Assembly (NCBI GenBank): GCA_034679345.1 | Contig: JAXDAY010000002.1 | Span: 1-35,992, forward strand | Reading direction: 5' to 3' | Origin: JAXDAY01 sp034679345 | GTDB taxonomy: Bacteria > Eisenbacteria > RBG-16-71-46 > CAIMUX01 > VGJL01 | Length of the DNA stretch: 35,992 bases | Shown: piece after piece, positions 17,378-27,000 of the stretch | How the letters are laid out: every line of letters starts with the position of its first letter | Position numbering within the stretch: position 1 is the first letter of the stretch | Translations under genes and position numbers: made by a program | Notes under the pieces: generated by a model | Databases searched by the model: none | The model's input: only the letters and a program-made list of their open reading frames with translations | What the model was told of the DNA's origin: nothing

Positions 17378-17745
17378 GTCCGACCCTCTCCCTCGCTCCC
17401 CCTCTCCGCGCCCGTGGGCCCGGCCCGCATCAGCGCGATCTCCTGGGCCAGATCCCGCTGCTGGTCCGCCAGGCGCGAGAGGCGAACCGTCAAATGAAGG
17501 ACGATCGACAACAAGACCACGATGCAGAGTAGAAAGAAGAATGCCGGAGGGTAGTCGATCCCCACCAGCCGGCTCAGCGCGTCGGCCTGCCGCTGGACGA
17601 TGCCGGCCACCACTCCGAGGGCGGTCAGCACGAGCCAGAGGATCGAATACTCGATTTCGAGGCTCCCCTTGCGCGCCATCCGAAGCACCGTGAGAAACAG
17701 GATGAGACTCAATCCGACGACGAGGATCCGCGCCGTGAGCGTCAT
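17374..17745 (-). CDS. DUF2304 small membrane protein
   Basis: A 123-residue protein with three hydrophobic segments (about 5-22, 33-50 and 66-86) and a short charged tail with a predicted coiled section (LADQQRDLAQEIALMRAG). The pattern SLEIEYSILWLVLTALGVVAGI is typical of DUF2304. This family very often sits beside a dolichyl-phosphate-mannose-synthase-like glycosyltransferase, as here, and is thought to help anchor it or move its lipid-linked product. It overlaps the glycosyltransferase stop (ATGA) and the helicase start (GTGA). Confidence 0.85.
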   Translation of the reverse strand: MTLTARILVVGLSLILFLTVLRMARKGSLEIEYSILWLVLTALGVVAGIVQRQADALSRLVGIDYPPAFFFLLCIVVLLSIVLHLTVRLSRLADQQRDLAQEIALMRAGPTGAERGSEGEGRT

Positions 17746-18488
17746 GGTTTCGCACCTCCAGCCTCTCCCCCCGGCTGCGACAGGACCAGCAGGATCGAGA
17801 GGAGCATCTTCACGACATAGTAGAGGGGGCGCAGCCCGCTGTGGATCGAACTCCCTCCAGGCTTCTCGTGCATGTCGACCGCGACCTCCTCGATCCGAAA
17901 GCCGGATCGACCGACCAGGATCAGGAGATCCGCGTCCGGATAGTCCTGCGGGAACCGGATCCCGGAAGCGTAGTAACGGATCATCCTCCCGCTGAGCGCC
18001 TGGAATCCGCTCGTCGCGTCGGTGATCTGCTTGCGCAGGATCGCGCTCGCGATCGTCGAGAAGAGGACCATCCCGATCTTGCGAGTCCAGGGAGCGCGAT
18101 ACTTCCGCGCGCCGGAGCGGAAGCGGGAGCCCAGCACGAGATCAGCCCCGCGATCGAGCCCTTCCAGGAGCGGCCGGATGCCGCTCGGGTCGTGCTGCCC
18201 GTCGCCATCCATCTGGACGAGCCGGTCGAATCCTTCGCGCCGGGCGTATCGGTAACCCGTGAGGAGGGCCGCTCCGTAGCCCAGGTTCACCGGATGGCGC
18301 ACGACTCGCGCGCCGGAGAGCAGGGCCGCTCCAGCGGTCCCGTCGCTGCTGCAATCGTCGACGACAAGGATCGGAGCCTCGGACACGATGCGCCGGATCC
18401 CTGCGATCACCCGGGGCAGGTTCGCCTCTTCGTTGTACGCGGGGATCAGGACCAGGAGGCGCTCCGCGCCCGGTTCGGTCGGGGCCAT
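17742..18488 (-). CDS. Family 2 glycosyltransferase (DPM1/polyprenyl-phosphate type)
   Basis: Transfers a sugar from a nucleotide-sugar donor, probably to a polyprenyl phosphate, at the cytoplasmic face of the inner membrane. It has 248 residues with a GT-A fold: LIPAYNEEANL (14-24), VVDDCSSDGT (42-51), and the metal-binding D94-G-D96 in QMDGDGQHDP. The stretch GSRF and TSGFQALS are also typical. No large membrane domain, only a weak hydrophobic end, consistent with the separate DUF2304 partner. SD before the ATG is weak. The sugar and final glycan are unknown. Confidence 0.88.
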   Translation of the reverse strand: MAPTEPGAERLLVLIPAYNEEANLPRVIAGIRRIVSEAPILVVDDCSSDGTAGAALLSGARVVRHPVNLGYGAALLTGYRYARREGFDRLVQMDGDGQHDPSGIRPLLEGLDRGADLVLGSRFRSGARKYRAPWTRKIGMVLFSTIASAILRKQITDATSGFQALSGRMIRYYASGIRFPQDYPDADLLILVGRSGFRIEEVAVDMHEKPGGSSIHSGLRPLYYVVKMLLSILLVLSQPGGEAGGAKP

Positions 18489-18510
18489 CGCCGCCGAAGC
18501 TTACCGGATC

Positions 18511-18532
18511 GCCCCCTCCGTCACAAGGGGGC
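18511..18532. promoter_or_regulatory. Perfect hairpin between the glycosyltransferase and ligA
   Basis: A 7-bp perfect inverted repeat (GCCCCCT / AGGGGGC) with an 8-nt loop lies in the 83-bp divergent gap. It must contain the promoters for both ligA and the leftward operon, but I see only weak -35/-10 candidates (TTGCGC and TAGTCT before ligA). The hairpin could be an operator or a leader structure. ligA has no clear SD. Confidence 0.4.
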
Positions 18533-18571
18533 CGCCTTGCGCCGTCTGCCTCTCCACTTTAGTCTCCAGCC

Positions 18572-20593
18572 ATGAATCGCGCCGATGCGTCGCGCCGGGC
18601 GGAGGAGCTGCGGGCGTCGATCCACTATCACGCGCGGCGTTACTATGCCGACGCCGACCCCGAGATCTCCGACGCGGCCTATGATCAGCTCCTGCGCGAG
18701 CTGGAGGAGATCGAATCGACCTTCCCGGATCTCGTGACGCCCGACAGCCCCACCCGGCGGGTGGGCGGCGAGCCGATCGATGAGTTCGAGACCAGGCCGC
18801 ACTCGGTCCCGATGTTGAGCCTCCAGAACAGCTACGAGGAGGCGGAGGTGCGCGAGTTCGATGCGCGGGTCCGGCGCTTCCTCGGTCTCGCTGGGCCGAT
18901 CGACTATGCCGTCGAGCTGAAGATCGACGGCGTGGCGATCGCGTTGCGCTATCGCGAGGCCCGCTTCGCGCTCGGGCTGACTCGGGGCGACGGCTTCCGG
19001 GGAGACGATGTGACGATGAACCTGCGCACCGTCCGCTCGCTCCCGCTGCTGCTCGGCGATCCCGGCGAACCACGCCTGCCGGAGGAGTTCGAGATCCGCG
19101 GGGAGGCCTACTTTCCGCGGGCCGCGTTTCAAGCCCTCAATCGCTTGCGCGCCGAGGCCGGCGAGAAGGTCTTCGCCAATCCGCGCAACGCCGCGGCGGG
19201 AACGTTGAAGCTTCTCGATCCACGGATCGTCGCGCAGCGGCCGCTCTCACTCTTCTGCTATTCCCTCGTCGATCCCCGGCGCCTCGGCTTCGCCCGGCAG
19301 TCGGATGTTCTGCGCTGGCTGCGGCGCGCCGGGCTGCCGGTCAACCCGCACGCGACGGCCGTGCGCGGGATCGACGCGGTCCTCGAGCATCTCGCCGCAT
19401 GGGGCGAGCGACGTTGGGAGCTGGACTACGAGACCGACGGAATGGTGGTGAAGGCCGACTCGCTCGAGCTCCAGGAACGCCTGGGCGCTACGGCGAAGGC
19501 CCCGCGCTGGGGCATCGCCTTCAAGTTCGCGACCCGGGAGGGGGTGACCCAGCTTCTCGACATCGAGGTCCAGGTGGGTCGCACCGGGAGCGTCACGCCG
19601 GTCGCCGTGCTCTCTCCGGTGGAGATCCTTGGCACGACCGTCCGTCGCGCCACGCTGCACAACGCCGAGGAGCTGGAGCGTCTCGGCGCGCGCATCGGGG
19701 ACTGGGTCGCCGTGGAGAAGGGCGGAGAGGTCATCCCGAAGGTGACGCGCGTTCTGACCGAGCGCAGGACGGGCGCCGAGGTCCCCTTCCAGTTTCCGAC
19801 GCGATGTCCGGCGTGCTCGGAGCCGCTCGCCCGCGAGGAGGACGAGGTCGTCGTTCGCTGCGTGAACGAGCACTGTCCCGCCGCGCGCAAGCGGCAAATC
19901 CTCCACTTCGTGTCGCGCGGAGCGATGGACATCGAGGGCCTCGGCGAGAGCAAGGTCGATCTCCTGGTCGATCGAGGTCTCGTCCGCTCCGCCGCCGATC
20001 TCTACGGCCTTCGCTCCGAGGATCTCGTGCCGCTGGATCGGATGGGAGAGAAGTCAGCGGAGAATCTTCTGCGCTCGATCGCGGAGAGCCGCGCCCGCCC
20101 CCTGCATCGTCTGCTCTTCGCCCTCGGCATTCGACACGTCGGCGCATCTCTCGCCAAGAACCTGGCGCGCTCGCTTCGGACCCTCGATGCGATCGAGGCC
20201 GCCTCCATCGAGGACCTGCGCGGGGTCCCCGACGTCGGCGATGTGGTGGCGGCGAGCATCCGCCGCTACTTCGAGAGGGAGGCGACCCGGACGCTGCTTT
20301 CGCGTCTGCGGGAGGCGGGCCTTCAAATGGTGGAGCCGATCGACTCCGAGGCCGCCGCCCGCGCGCTGGAGGGGAAGACCTTCGTCCTCACGGGGACTCT
20401 GGCCTCGATGTCGCGAGCCGAGGCGACCGCGCGAATCGAAGCCTTGGGCGGCAAGGTCTCGGGCTCGGTCAGCCGCAAGACCGACGTGGTCATCTCCGGG
20501 AGCGACACCGGCTCGAAGCTCGATCGCGCAAAGGAACTCGGCGTCGCCGTCTGGAGCGAGGCCGAGTTCCTCGAGAAGACCCGATTCGACTAG
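18572..20593 (+). CDS. ligA: NAD+-dependent DNA ligase
   Basis: Joins nicks in DNA during replication and repair using NAD+. The 673 residues fit the family. Domain order: Ia helical NAD-binding region (1-65), nucleotidyltransferase core with the adenylated Lys117 in ELKIDG, OB fold (about 320-400), four-Cys zinc finger (CPAC then CVNEHC, about 410-435), helix-hairpin-helix domain (about 440-585), and a C-terminal BRCT domain (about 595-673). It is the only complete gene on the plus strand. Its TAG stop shares a CTAG with the stop of the convergent parvulin gene, leaving no room for a separate terminator. Confidence 0.97.
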   Translation: MNRADASRRAEELRASIHYHARRYYADADPEISDAAYDQLLRELEEIESTFPDLVTPDSPTRRVGGEPIDEFETRPHSVPMLSLQNSYEEAEVREFDARVRRFLGLAGPIDYAVELKIDGVAIALRYREARFALGLTRGDGFRGDDVTMNLRTVRSLPLLLGDPGEPRLPEEFEIRGEAYFPRAAFQALNRLRAEAGEKVFANPRNAAAGTLKLLDPRIVAQRPLSLFCYSLVDPRRLGFARQSDVLRWLRRAGLPVNPHATAVRGIDAVLEHLAAWGERRWELDYETDGMVVKADSLELQERLGATAKAPRWGIAFKFATREGVTQLLDIEVQVGRTGSVTPVAVLSPVEILGTTVRRATLHNAEELERLGARIGDWVAVEKGGEVIPKVTRVLTERRTGAEVPFQFPTRCPACSEPLAREEDEVVVRCVNEHCPAARKRQILHFVSRGAMDIEGLGESKVDLLVDRGLVRSAADLYGLRSEDLVPLDRMGEKSAENLLRSIAESRARPLHRLLFALGIRHVGASLAKNLARSLRTLDAIEAASIEDLRGVPDVGDVVAASIRRYFEREATRTLLSRLREAGLQMVEPIDSEAAARALEGKTFVLTGTLASMSRAEATARIEALGGKVSGSVSRKTDVVISGSDTGSKLDRAKELGVAVWSEAEFLEKTRFD

Positions 20594-22338
20594 CTCTGAG
20601 TCGCGGCCAGCCGTTCCGGATAGAGCTTCAATCGCAACGACTCCCGGCCGGCGGCGAGAGTCTCGTTGACCTTCTCGTCGACCCTGCGGGCCAGGATGGC
20701 GCCGCGCACGCTCTGCTCCGCCCTTTCCAGCGGGATGTAGCCGTCGTGCTCCCGATAGGTCACGCGCAGGGCCGCCCATCCGCTCGGGACCTTCACCGCG
20801 TCGACCACTTCGCCCGCGCTATGGTCCCAGCCCGCCTTGACCAGGGGCTGGATCTCCTCGGGGACATCCGCGGACAGGTCGTAATCGGGCGAGTTGGAGA
20901 CCACCGTCACGTCGGGCCGCTCATCCTGGTGGCGCTTCAGCTCCGCTCCCCACCACTGGTAGTCATGCTTGCGCGCCTCTCGGATGAAGCTCCTCGCATC
21001 CGATTCCTTCTTGAAGATCAGGTAGCTGAACCGGATCTTCTCCCTCTGGGCATACTTCTCATCCTTGGTCTCTTCGTAGGATTGCTTCACCTCGTCCGGC
21101 GTGATCTCGATTCCCTTCGTGACCACTTCCTCGTAATAGCGGTCGAGCAGCATCTTTTCCTCGTCCTGGCGATTCGCCGCGAGGAACTCGGGCCTCCGGT
21201 CCAGCCCACGGCGCGCCGCTTCGGCGAACTGCAGCTCGGCGAGCAGACGGGCCTCGATGTGCCCCTTGAAATGCTCGTAGATGGGCGCGTTCGGCCAGTT
21301 GCGCGGGCTGATCTCGGCGAGCCCCTCGAGGAACTCCCCGACGGAGATATCCTTGCCGTCGACCTGGGCGACCGGGGTCGCCAGTTGATCCGCGGGCACG
21401 CGCCAGCGCGGGGGATGAAACTCCGTGGGGCGCTGGCCGGTCTGCCTGACCGACGCGGAGAGCGAGTCCCAGTACCCCGACATCGCAGCGTGGAGGATTC
21501 CCCCCCCCTCCTCGTGGACCTTCAGCCCGTGGGCCGTCTTGAGCGAATCAAGGAAGGCTCGCATGGTCTGACGATGCCGGATCTGCTGGACCGTCGCCCG
21601 CATCATGCTGGGGATGTCGGGATTCGAGTCGAGGTCGTAATCCCGGTACTCCTGGACCTTGAAGAACTCCCACCCGCGAATGGATCGCCGCACCTCGGTC
21701 AGGTAGCCGATCGGCTTCGGATCGAGGATCAGCTCTTCCGCGAGGTCGTACCCCAGGGGGACGCCCGACATCCAATTCAGCTGCCCAGCCATCTCGCGCA
21801 TCATCGGATCGATCGCGTGGGTGCGGGCCAGTTCCTCCATCGAGCGGCCCTTCACGACCTCTTCGCGCGCCCAGTTGGTGAGCGAGTCGGTCTCGCCGGC
21901 AAAGTGCAGCAGGCGGACCTCCTTGGCGCACTTTTCGCGCACGATCCGTTCCGCGCCGGCGGTGTCCGCATCCACCTGGGCGGTCACGGCCGTCTCCAGG
22001 TGTTCGAAGAGGCGGTTCTCTCGAAGCATGCGGAGCCTCTGCTTCTCATCGGCCGTGAGGTCGCCCAGCGCCTCGCGGGCCGCGCGGACCAGGATCTCCT
22101 TGTCGGCGATCGTCTCGAGGAACTCCTGCCGTTGCTCCGGAGTCGCCCGGTCGAAGTCGCCCGGCTTGTTGCGCAAGTCGTATTCGACGCGCAGGTCGTC
22201 CAGCGTCATCGATCGTCCCTGCATCTCCAATACGACGGGACCCCGGGATTCGCCACCGCACCCCCAGAGGAGAAGCAGGCCAAGGGCCAACGAAGGTATG
22301 ACCCATTCCCGACGGAAATGTCTGCGCATCCGATTCAT
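20590..22338 (-). CDS. Parvulin-like (PpiC/SurA-type) lipoprotein chaperone
   Basis: Periplasmic lipoprotein with folding-helper domains, probably assisting outer-membrane or exported proteins. The 582 residues start with a lipoprotein signal; lipobox LWGC with C27 as the lipidated residue. A SurA-N-like helical region (about 40-130) is followed by a PpiC-like domain (about 130-235) and a second, more divergent one (about 430-545). Key parvulin residues are hard to pick out, so isomerase activity may be weak or lost, leaving a chaperone. The ATG at 22338 follows AAGGAGGT with 7-nt spacing. Downstream of the Omp85-like gene by 85 nt, with its own possible promoter. Confidence 0.8.
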   Translation of the reverse strand: MNRMRRHFRREWVIPSLALGLLLLWGCGGESRGPVVLEMQGRSMTLDDLRVEYDLRNKPGDFDRATPEQRQEFLETIADKEILVRAAREALGDLTADEKQRLRMLRENRLFEHLETAVTAQVDADTAGAERIVREKCAKEVRLLHFAGETDSLTNWAREEVVKGRSMEELARTHAIDPMMREMAGQLNWMSGVPLGYDLAEELILDPKPIGYLTEVRRSIRGWEFFKVQEYRDYDLDSNPDIPSMMRATVQQIRHRQTMRAFLDSLKTAHGLKVHEEGGGILHAAMSGYWDSLSASVRQTGQRPTEFHPPRWRVPADQLATPVAQVDGKDISVGEFLEGLAEISPRNWPNAPIYEHFKGHIEARLLAELQFAEAARRGLDRRPEFLAANRQDEEKMLLDRYYEEVVTKGIEITPDEVKQSYEETKDEKYAQREKIRFSYLIFKKESDARSFIREARKHDYQWWGAELKRHQDERPDVTVVSNSPDYDLSADVPEEIQPLVKAGWDHSAGEVVDAVKVPSGWAALRVTYREHDGYIPLERAEQSVRGAILARRVDEKVNETLAAGRESLRLKLYPERLAATQS

Positions 22339-22383
22339 CGCACCGACCTCCTTGCATGAACCGCAGTCGAACTGACTCTTCCG

Positions 22384-22413
22384 ATCCTAGCGGCTGAACG
22401 CCTTTCCGGGCAA
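22384..22413 (-). promoter_or_regulatory. Possible sigma-70 promoter before the parvulin gene
   Basis: Minus strand TTGCCC (22408-22413), 18-nt spacer, TAGGAT (22384-22389): 4 of 6 matches to each of the -35 and -10 consensus hexamers. It lies in the 85-nt gap after the Omp85-like gene, about 50 nt before the ATG. Weak evidence; internal read-through from the upstream operon is also possible. Confidence 0.3.
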
Positions 22414-22423
22414 CGGGCTGGGG

Positions 22424-24097
22424 TCAAAACCTCGATTCCAGACGGAAGTGGATCCGCCCGCTGAGCGGCGAGGCGCCGTCGGGCACCCCATATTCGAGGA
22501 CGATCCAACCCGAGGCGCCGCGGATTCGCGAGCCAAGCCCGTAAGCGCCTTTCTGGTCATCATTTCCCCGCGGCCAACGCCGCAGGAACCCCTGGTCCCT
22601 GAAGAGATAGACCCGATTCCCCTCGGGAAGCTGTCGCCATCCGATCTCGAAGGAGATCACCGCGTGGCGGAGCGTCCGGACGAGTCCCTCCGGGTACCCG
22701 CGCAGCGACTCCCCTCCGCCCACCGCGAAGCTCTCCGGCCGGGGAAGCGAATCGGGCCCCTCGATCCACCCCCCTCGGCCCGCAAGACGGACGTGCCAGC
22801 CGTCGCTCAGCGGAACGCCCGCCTCGGCCTCCCCCTCCAGCACGCTGAGCATCCCCTCGCCGGCCGAGAGGGAGGGCGACCGCGAGAGCCGGCCCCGGCG
22901 CAGCCCGGCATCGAGCCGGATCCCCCGCGTCCCCGCTTCGCCCCGGTTATCGTACCCGAGACCGAGGAGCGTTGCGGTCTGGCGACTTCGTGACGGCTGC
23001 GGACCCGAATCGATCGTCCGGCTCCAGGAGAGGCCCGCGCGGGCCTTGATCCCGCCAGTGAGATCGCCCTCCAGCTCGATCCGTGCGCGGTCCGCCGTCC
23101 AGGTCGTGTCCTCGATCTGCTGCGCGAGGGCGAGATCGCAGGCCAGCGGCAGGCCGAGCAGATACGGCTCGCGATAGGCGAGATCGAGCGTCGAGCGGTC
23201 TTGATCGAGTCGTTCCCAGGACGCGGATGCCCGGCGCCCGGTGCCGAAGAGGTTTCCCAACTCGAGCGCCAGGAGACCCGAGAGGGTGTTTCGCTTGCCG
23301 TCATAGCCGACCGCGCCGTCGATTCGATTCTGCTGGAAGGGATGCAGGACGAAGACCGCAGCCACGCGCTCGTCATCCACATGGCGCAGCACGGGGGGAT
23401 CGATCGCGGCATAGAGCCCGGTGCGCTCCAGCCGGAGACGGGCCCGTTCGAGATCGGCGGGTCGCACAGGATCGCCCCGACGCAGCCCCGCGACGCGCTC
23501 GAGAAAGGAGCTCCTCGTGTTGCCCGCGTTCTCGAAGACCGGTCCGGCGAGCCAGAACTGCCGGCCCGGGTCGAACCGGGCGCGCAGTCGCACCGCCGCG
23601 CCATCACCCGCCGCATCCACGATCTGGATGGAAGCCAGCAGATAACCGCTCTCCCGCTGGCGATCGACGATCTCCAACATCGACTCCTCGAACGACTCGA
23701 TCCGGATCGACTGATCGCTCCTCCATCCCGGAGGAATCTCGCCCGCCCAGCCGAGCGAGTCGATGCGCGCGCGCTCGAGCCCTTCGAGATCGAGAGCGCA
23801 GGAGACGGCTTCTCCCAGCGTGTCGATGCGCGCCTCGACCGTTCCGGCGCCCCAGCCATCGTCGACGAGCGCGACGCCGACGGCGCGGGCGATATCGGAG
23901 GCGGATGCCTCCCCGCGTCTCCAGGCCGCCTCCGCGGCACGCTCGGCGAGGCTCGACGCGCCGCGCGGTCCCCCCCGGGCGGTGGAGCTCCACCCCAACG
24001 CCGCCGAGGGTTCCGAAGCCGCAAGGAGCATCAGCGCGCCGAGGATCGCGACCTGCGGCGTCGCGACGCGAGCGATTCGATTCCATCTCCCGCGCAT
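22424..24097 (-). CDS. Omp85/BamA-superfamily outer-membrane protein
   Basis: Outer-membrane barrel of the family that inserts or exports proteins (BamA, TamA, FhaC). It has 557 residues with a signal peptide (about 1-33). A periplasmic part with at least one POTRA-like unit (about 150-230: AGLRRGDPVRPADLERARLRLERTG) precedes a 16-strand-type barrel (about 250-557). The hallmark loop-6 motif is present as VGGGESLRGYPEG, and the protein ends in Phe (HFRLESRF), as outer-membrane barrels do. Too few POTRA domains for BamA; closer to TamA or a patatin-D-type Omp85. The ATG overlaps the previous stop by 1 nt (TGATG), with GAGGGCGAG upstream, so it is coupled to the giant barrel-type gene. Confidence 0.85.
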   Translation of the reverse strand: MRGRWNRIARVATPQVAILGALMLLAASEPSAALGWSSTARGGPRGASSLAERAAEAAWRRGEASASDIARAVGVALVDDGWGAGTVEARIDTLGEAVSCALDLEGLERARIDSLGWAGEIPPGWRSDQSIRIESFEESMLEIVDRQRESGYLLASIQIVDAAGDGAAVRLRARFDPGRQFWLAGPVFENAGNTRSSFLERVAGLRRGDPVRPADLERARLRLERTGLYAAIDPPVLRHVDDERVAAVFVLHPFQQNRIDGAVGYDGKRNTLSGLLALELGNLFGTGRRASASWERLDQDRSTLDLAYREPYLLGLPLACDLALAQQIEDTTWTADRARIELEGDLTGGIKARAGLSWSRTIDSGPQPSRSRQTATLLGLGYDNRGEAGTRGIRLDAGLRRGRLSRSPSLSAGEGMLSVLEGEAEAGVPLSDGWHVRLAGRGGWIEGPDSLPRPESFAVGGGESLRGYPEGLVRTLRHAVISFEIGWRQLPEGNRVYLFRDQGFLRRWPRGNDDQKGAYGLGSRIRGASGWIVLEYGVPDGASPLSGRIHFRLESRF

Positions 24098-27000
24098 CAG
24101 AAGCTCGCCCTCAACTCGGCCCGCCCGCCGGCGACGGATCTCCCGCGGTCGGGGTCGTCCAGGTCGATCTGCGTCGTCGCATCGAGGTAGTCCTTCAATC
24201 GGATGGAGATCTGTCCGCGCATGGTCCAGCCCGGCTTCTCCAAGCCCGGGATCTCGAGAGCCCCTTCGTCCAGCCATGTGCGCGTGGCGCTCAGATCGAG
24301 CCTCGCGCGGGGAGGGGCGCTCCACTGGACGCCGGGAGAGAGCTGGCCGACCAGGATCGTCTCTTCCGCGCCCGCCCGCTTCCTCCGCCGGAGGCTCGCC
24401 GAAGAGCGAAGCGTCCACTCACCGCCCACGCGAAGCCAGGCCGAGGAGCGCGCGCGCAGCGACCTCCATCCCGAAACGGACTCCTGCGACGGCGCCTCCT
24501 CGCGGCGGGTCCACTCCTCTTCACGATCTCCCAGCATCTCCTGCTCGAGCGTCCAGCCCTTGCCCGGAGCCGACCGGACGGAGAACGAAACGAGGTCGCG
24601 CGCCTTCCGGCTCTGAATCCCCTGGTACTGGGCAGAGCGTGAACGCTCCTGCTCGAAGCGCAGCCTCGGGCTCGCGATCCTCGATTCGGGCAACGCGCTC
24701 GCCTCGCCACGGATCCGGATCGAGGAGAGGGGCACGCCGCTAACCCTCCCGGCGAGAAGGGAAGGCAGATCCCGCCAGAAGTCGGTGGCGCTGCCTGCGG
24801 TCCTCGCCGCGCTCGTGAGATAGAGCAGCCACTGCGAGGATTTCCAGAGACGATCGAGCGCTTGTCCCGCTGGCTCACCCGCGCCGCCACGCCCCGGGGC
24901 AAGGTCGAGCCGCCAGGAGGCCTCCATCGCGCGCTCGAGACGCTTGACCCCGCTCGGCTTCAGGACCACCTCATAGTCTCCGGTTCCCACATAGACGCCC
25001 AAGCTGTCGTAGCGCCCCCGCCCGACGCCGACGAACTCGATCAGCTTGATCCGCTCTTCGGTCTCCTCCGTGGCGAGATCGGCGCGCAGTTGATGCCCGA
25101 TCCTGCCGCTGACGGACTGCGCGGTCCAAATCAGGTTGGCGGCATCGTTGCGCGCATCGCCTCCACCGGGTAGATCGAGGCGGCGCCGGATGAAGCGTCC
25201 CTCGAGGGCGCGCCCGGGACGCGCGTCGACCGCCTGCAAGTCCCAGGTCACCGCCCGGCCGGCGTCCTGCCGTGTCGATCCCTGGATCGTCTCGTCCGCG
25301 CGGTCGCTCCTCGTCAAGACGATGCGACCCTTCTCCTGGTTCCAGCGCATCGTCGCCGACGCTTGCCATTCGTCGAATCGACTGCCGCTTCGCGCATCCC
25401 CTTCTCCCCGTTCGGTCGACTCTTGGCTGTAGGCGCCGCCCGCCTCGAAACGACCGACCCGGGCGCCGACTCTGAAGCCGTCGACTTCTCTCTCGCCGCG
25501 CGTCAGCATCGATTCGGCGCGATCCTCCGTCGTCGTGCGGGACCACTCGGCATTGCCGAAGATCCGGCCGCTTCGCTGCAGCTTGAATCGCCTGCGAGAC
25601 GCGTCGAGGTCGCGACGGTTGCCGAGCGTCTCGATTCCGCCCTCCAGGGAGAACCCCGCCCCGGGCTCGTGCCGCAGAAGGGCGATCCGGCGACTCAGTC
25701 CGGTTTCGAGCCGTTCGCCGTCGACTCCCCATTCATAGCCGAACCAGGCAGGATCGACCCGCCCCGGCGATCGAAAGCGGTCGTCACGCTCCAGCAGAGC
25801 CATCTCGACGCCCCACGTCCCCAGGTTTCGATCGGCCACGCGCAGGACTTCGGCTGCTCTGCTCACGCGCGCGCGGAGCGCCCCACCGGTGCGATCTCCG
25901 TCGTCGAGCGACGAGTAGGTGTTCGGATCGTCGAGGGAGCCGGCGAGCTCGAGGTCGTAGCGAAAGCCGCCGAGTCCGCCTCCGACGACGGCGAGATCGA
26001 CGAGGTCGCGCCGCGACGGCCGCGGAACCGCTCGCCCGGGCAGGAATCGGCCCCGTCGCGGTCCCAGGTACTGGTAGATCCGTTCGCCACCGATGAGGGT
26101 CGAGTCGGCGTAGTCCCCGCGCCCGTCGCCCACCTCGTCGAATCGCACCTTGCAGGTTCCCTCGCCGACGCCCACATAGCGGAAGTGCACCGGCTGCAGC
26201 TCGTCCGCCTCGATCACGATGTAGTCGCCGGAGCCGACCGCGCCGCACTCCACGCCGGACTCCAGATCCACGGTGAGACTGTCGCCGGCTTCCCGCAGCG
26301 ACGCCTTCTCCTCGTCGGTGAGCGGACCGCCGATGGGACTCGAACGATCGTCGCGCTCGGTGTAATACGAGGCGGTCAGCCCGACGTCCCATCCCCGCTC
26401 GCCCGCGGCGCGAGCCCAGCGCAGCTCGCCCGAGTAGGCTTGCCTCTGGTAGGGCTGCGCGCTCACCTGGCAGTCGACTGCGATGCGCGAGGACCGCGTG
26501 ATGATCCGCCTCCCCGAAAACGTCACGGTCGAGGCAGCGTAGTCGATCGAGTAGTCGCGATCGTCGCCGCGCACGAGGAGCTCGCCATCGATCCAGATCC
26601 TCTCGCTGCCGGCGACGATGACGGCCTCGATGGGGGCGGCCGGCGGACGCAGGGAATAGGGTCCCTGCTTGCCTTCCTCGCCCAGGAACTCGAAGCTGAA
26701 GAATAGACCGGGGACCTTCGCGGCCGCGGCGACGCCGCTCGCCCCCGATCGCGTCGCGTGCAGCCGCACACCCTCGAGCTGGCGCTCGAATGCCGCGAAT
26801 CCGCCGGCCGGTCCCCTCAGGACGAAGTCGCCCAGCGTCATCCCCGCCGAGGGACCTTCGACCTCCAGGAGCACCCGGTCGAGGTCGGATAGCTCAGTTG
26901 TGCTTCCCTCCGGCTGCAGGGGCGTCCCGCGGTCCGAGAGGACTCCGCGCACGCTCACCCCGGAGACGATCTCCCCTGAGAGATTCACGTCGAGGCTCTG

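Noticed and set aside
19399..22359. A 986-residue plus-strand open frame over the end of ligA and the whole parvulin gene
   Set aside because: It is in the shadow of two well-supported genes, has low-complexity Arg/Gly-rich sequence and matches no family; long antisense frames are expected at high GC.
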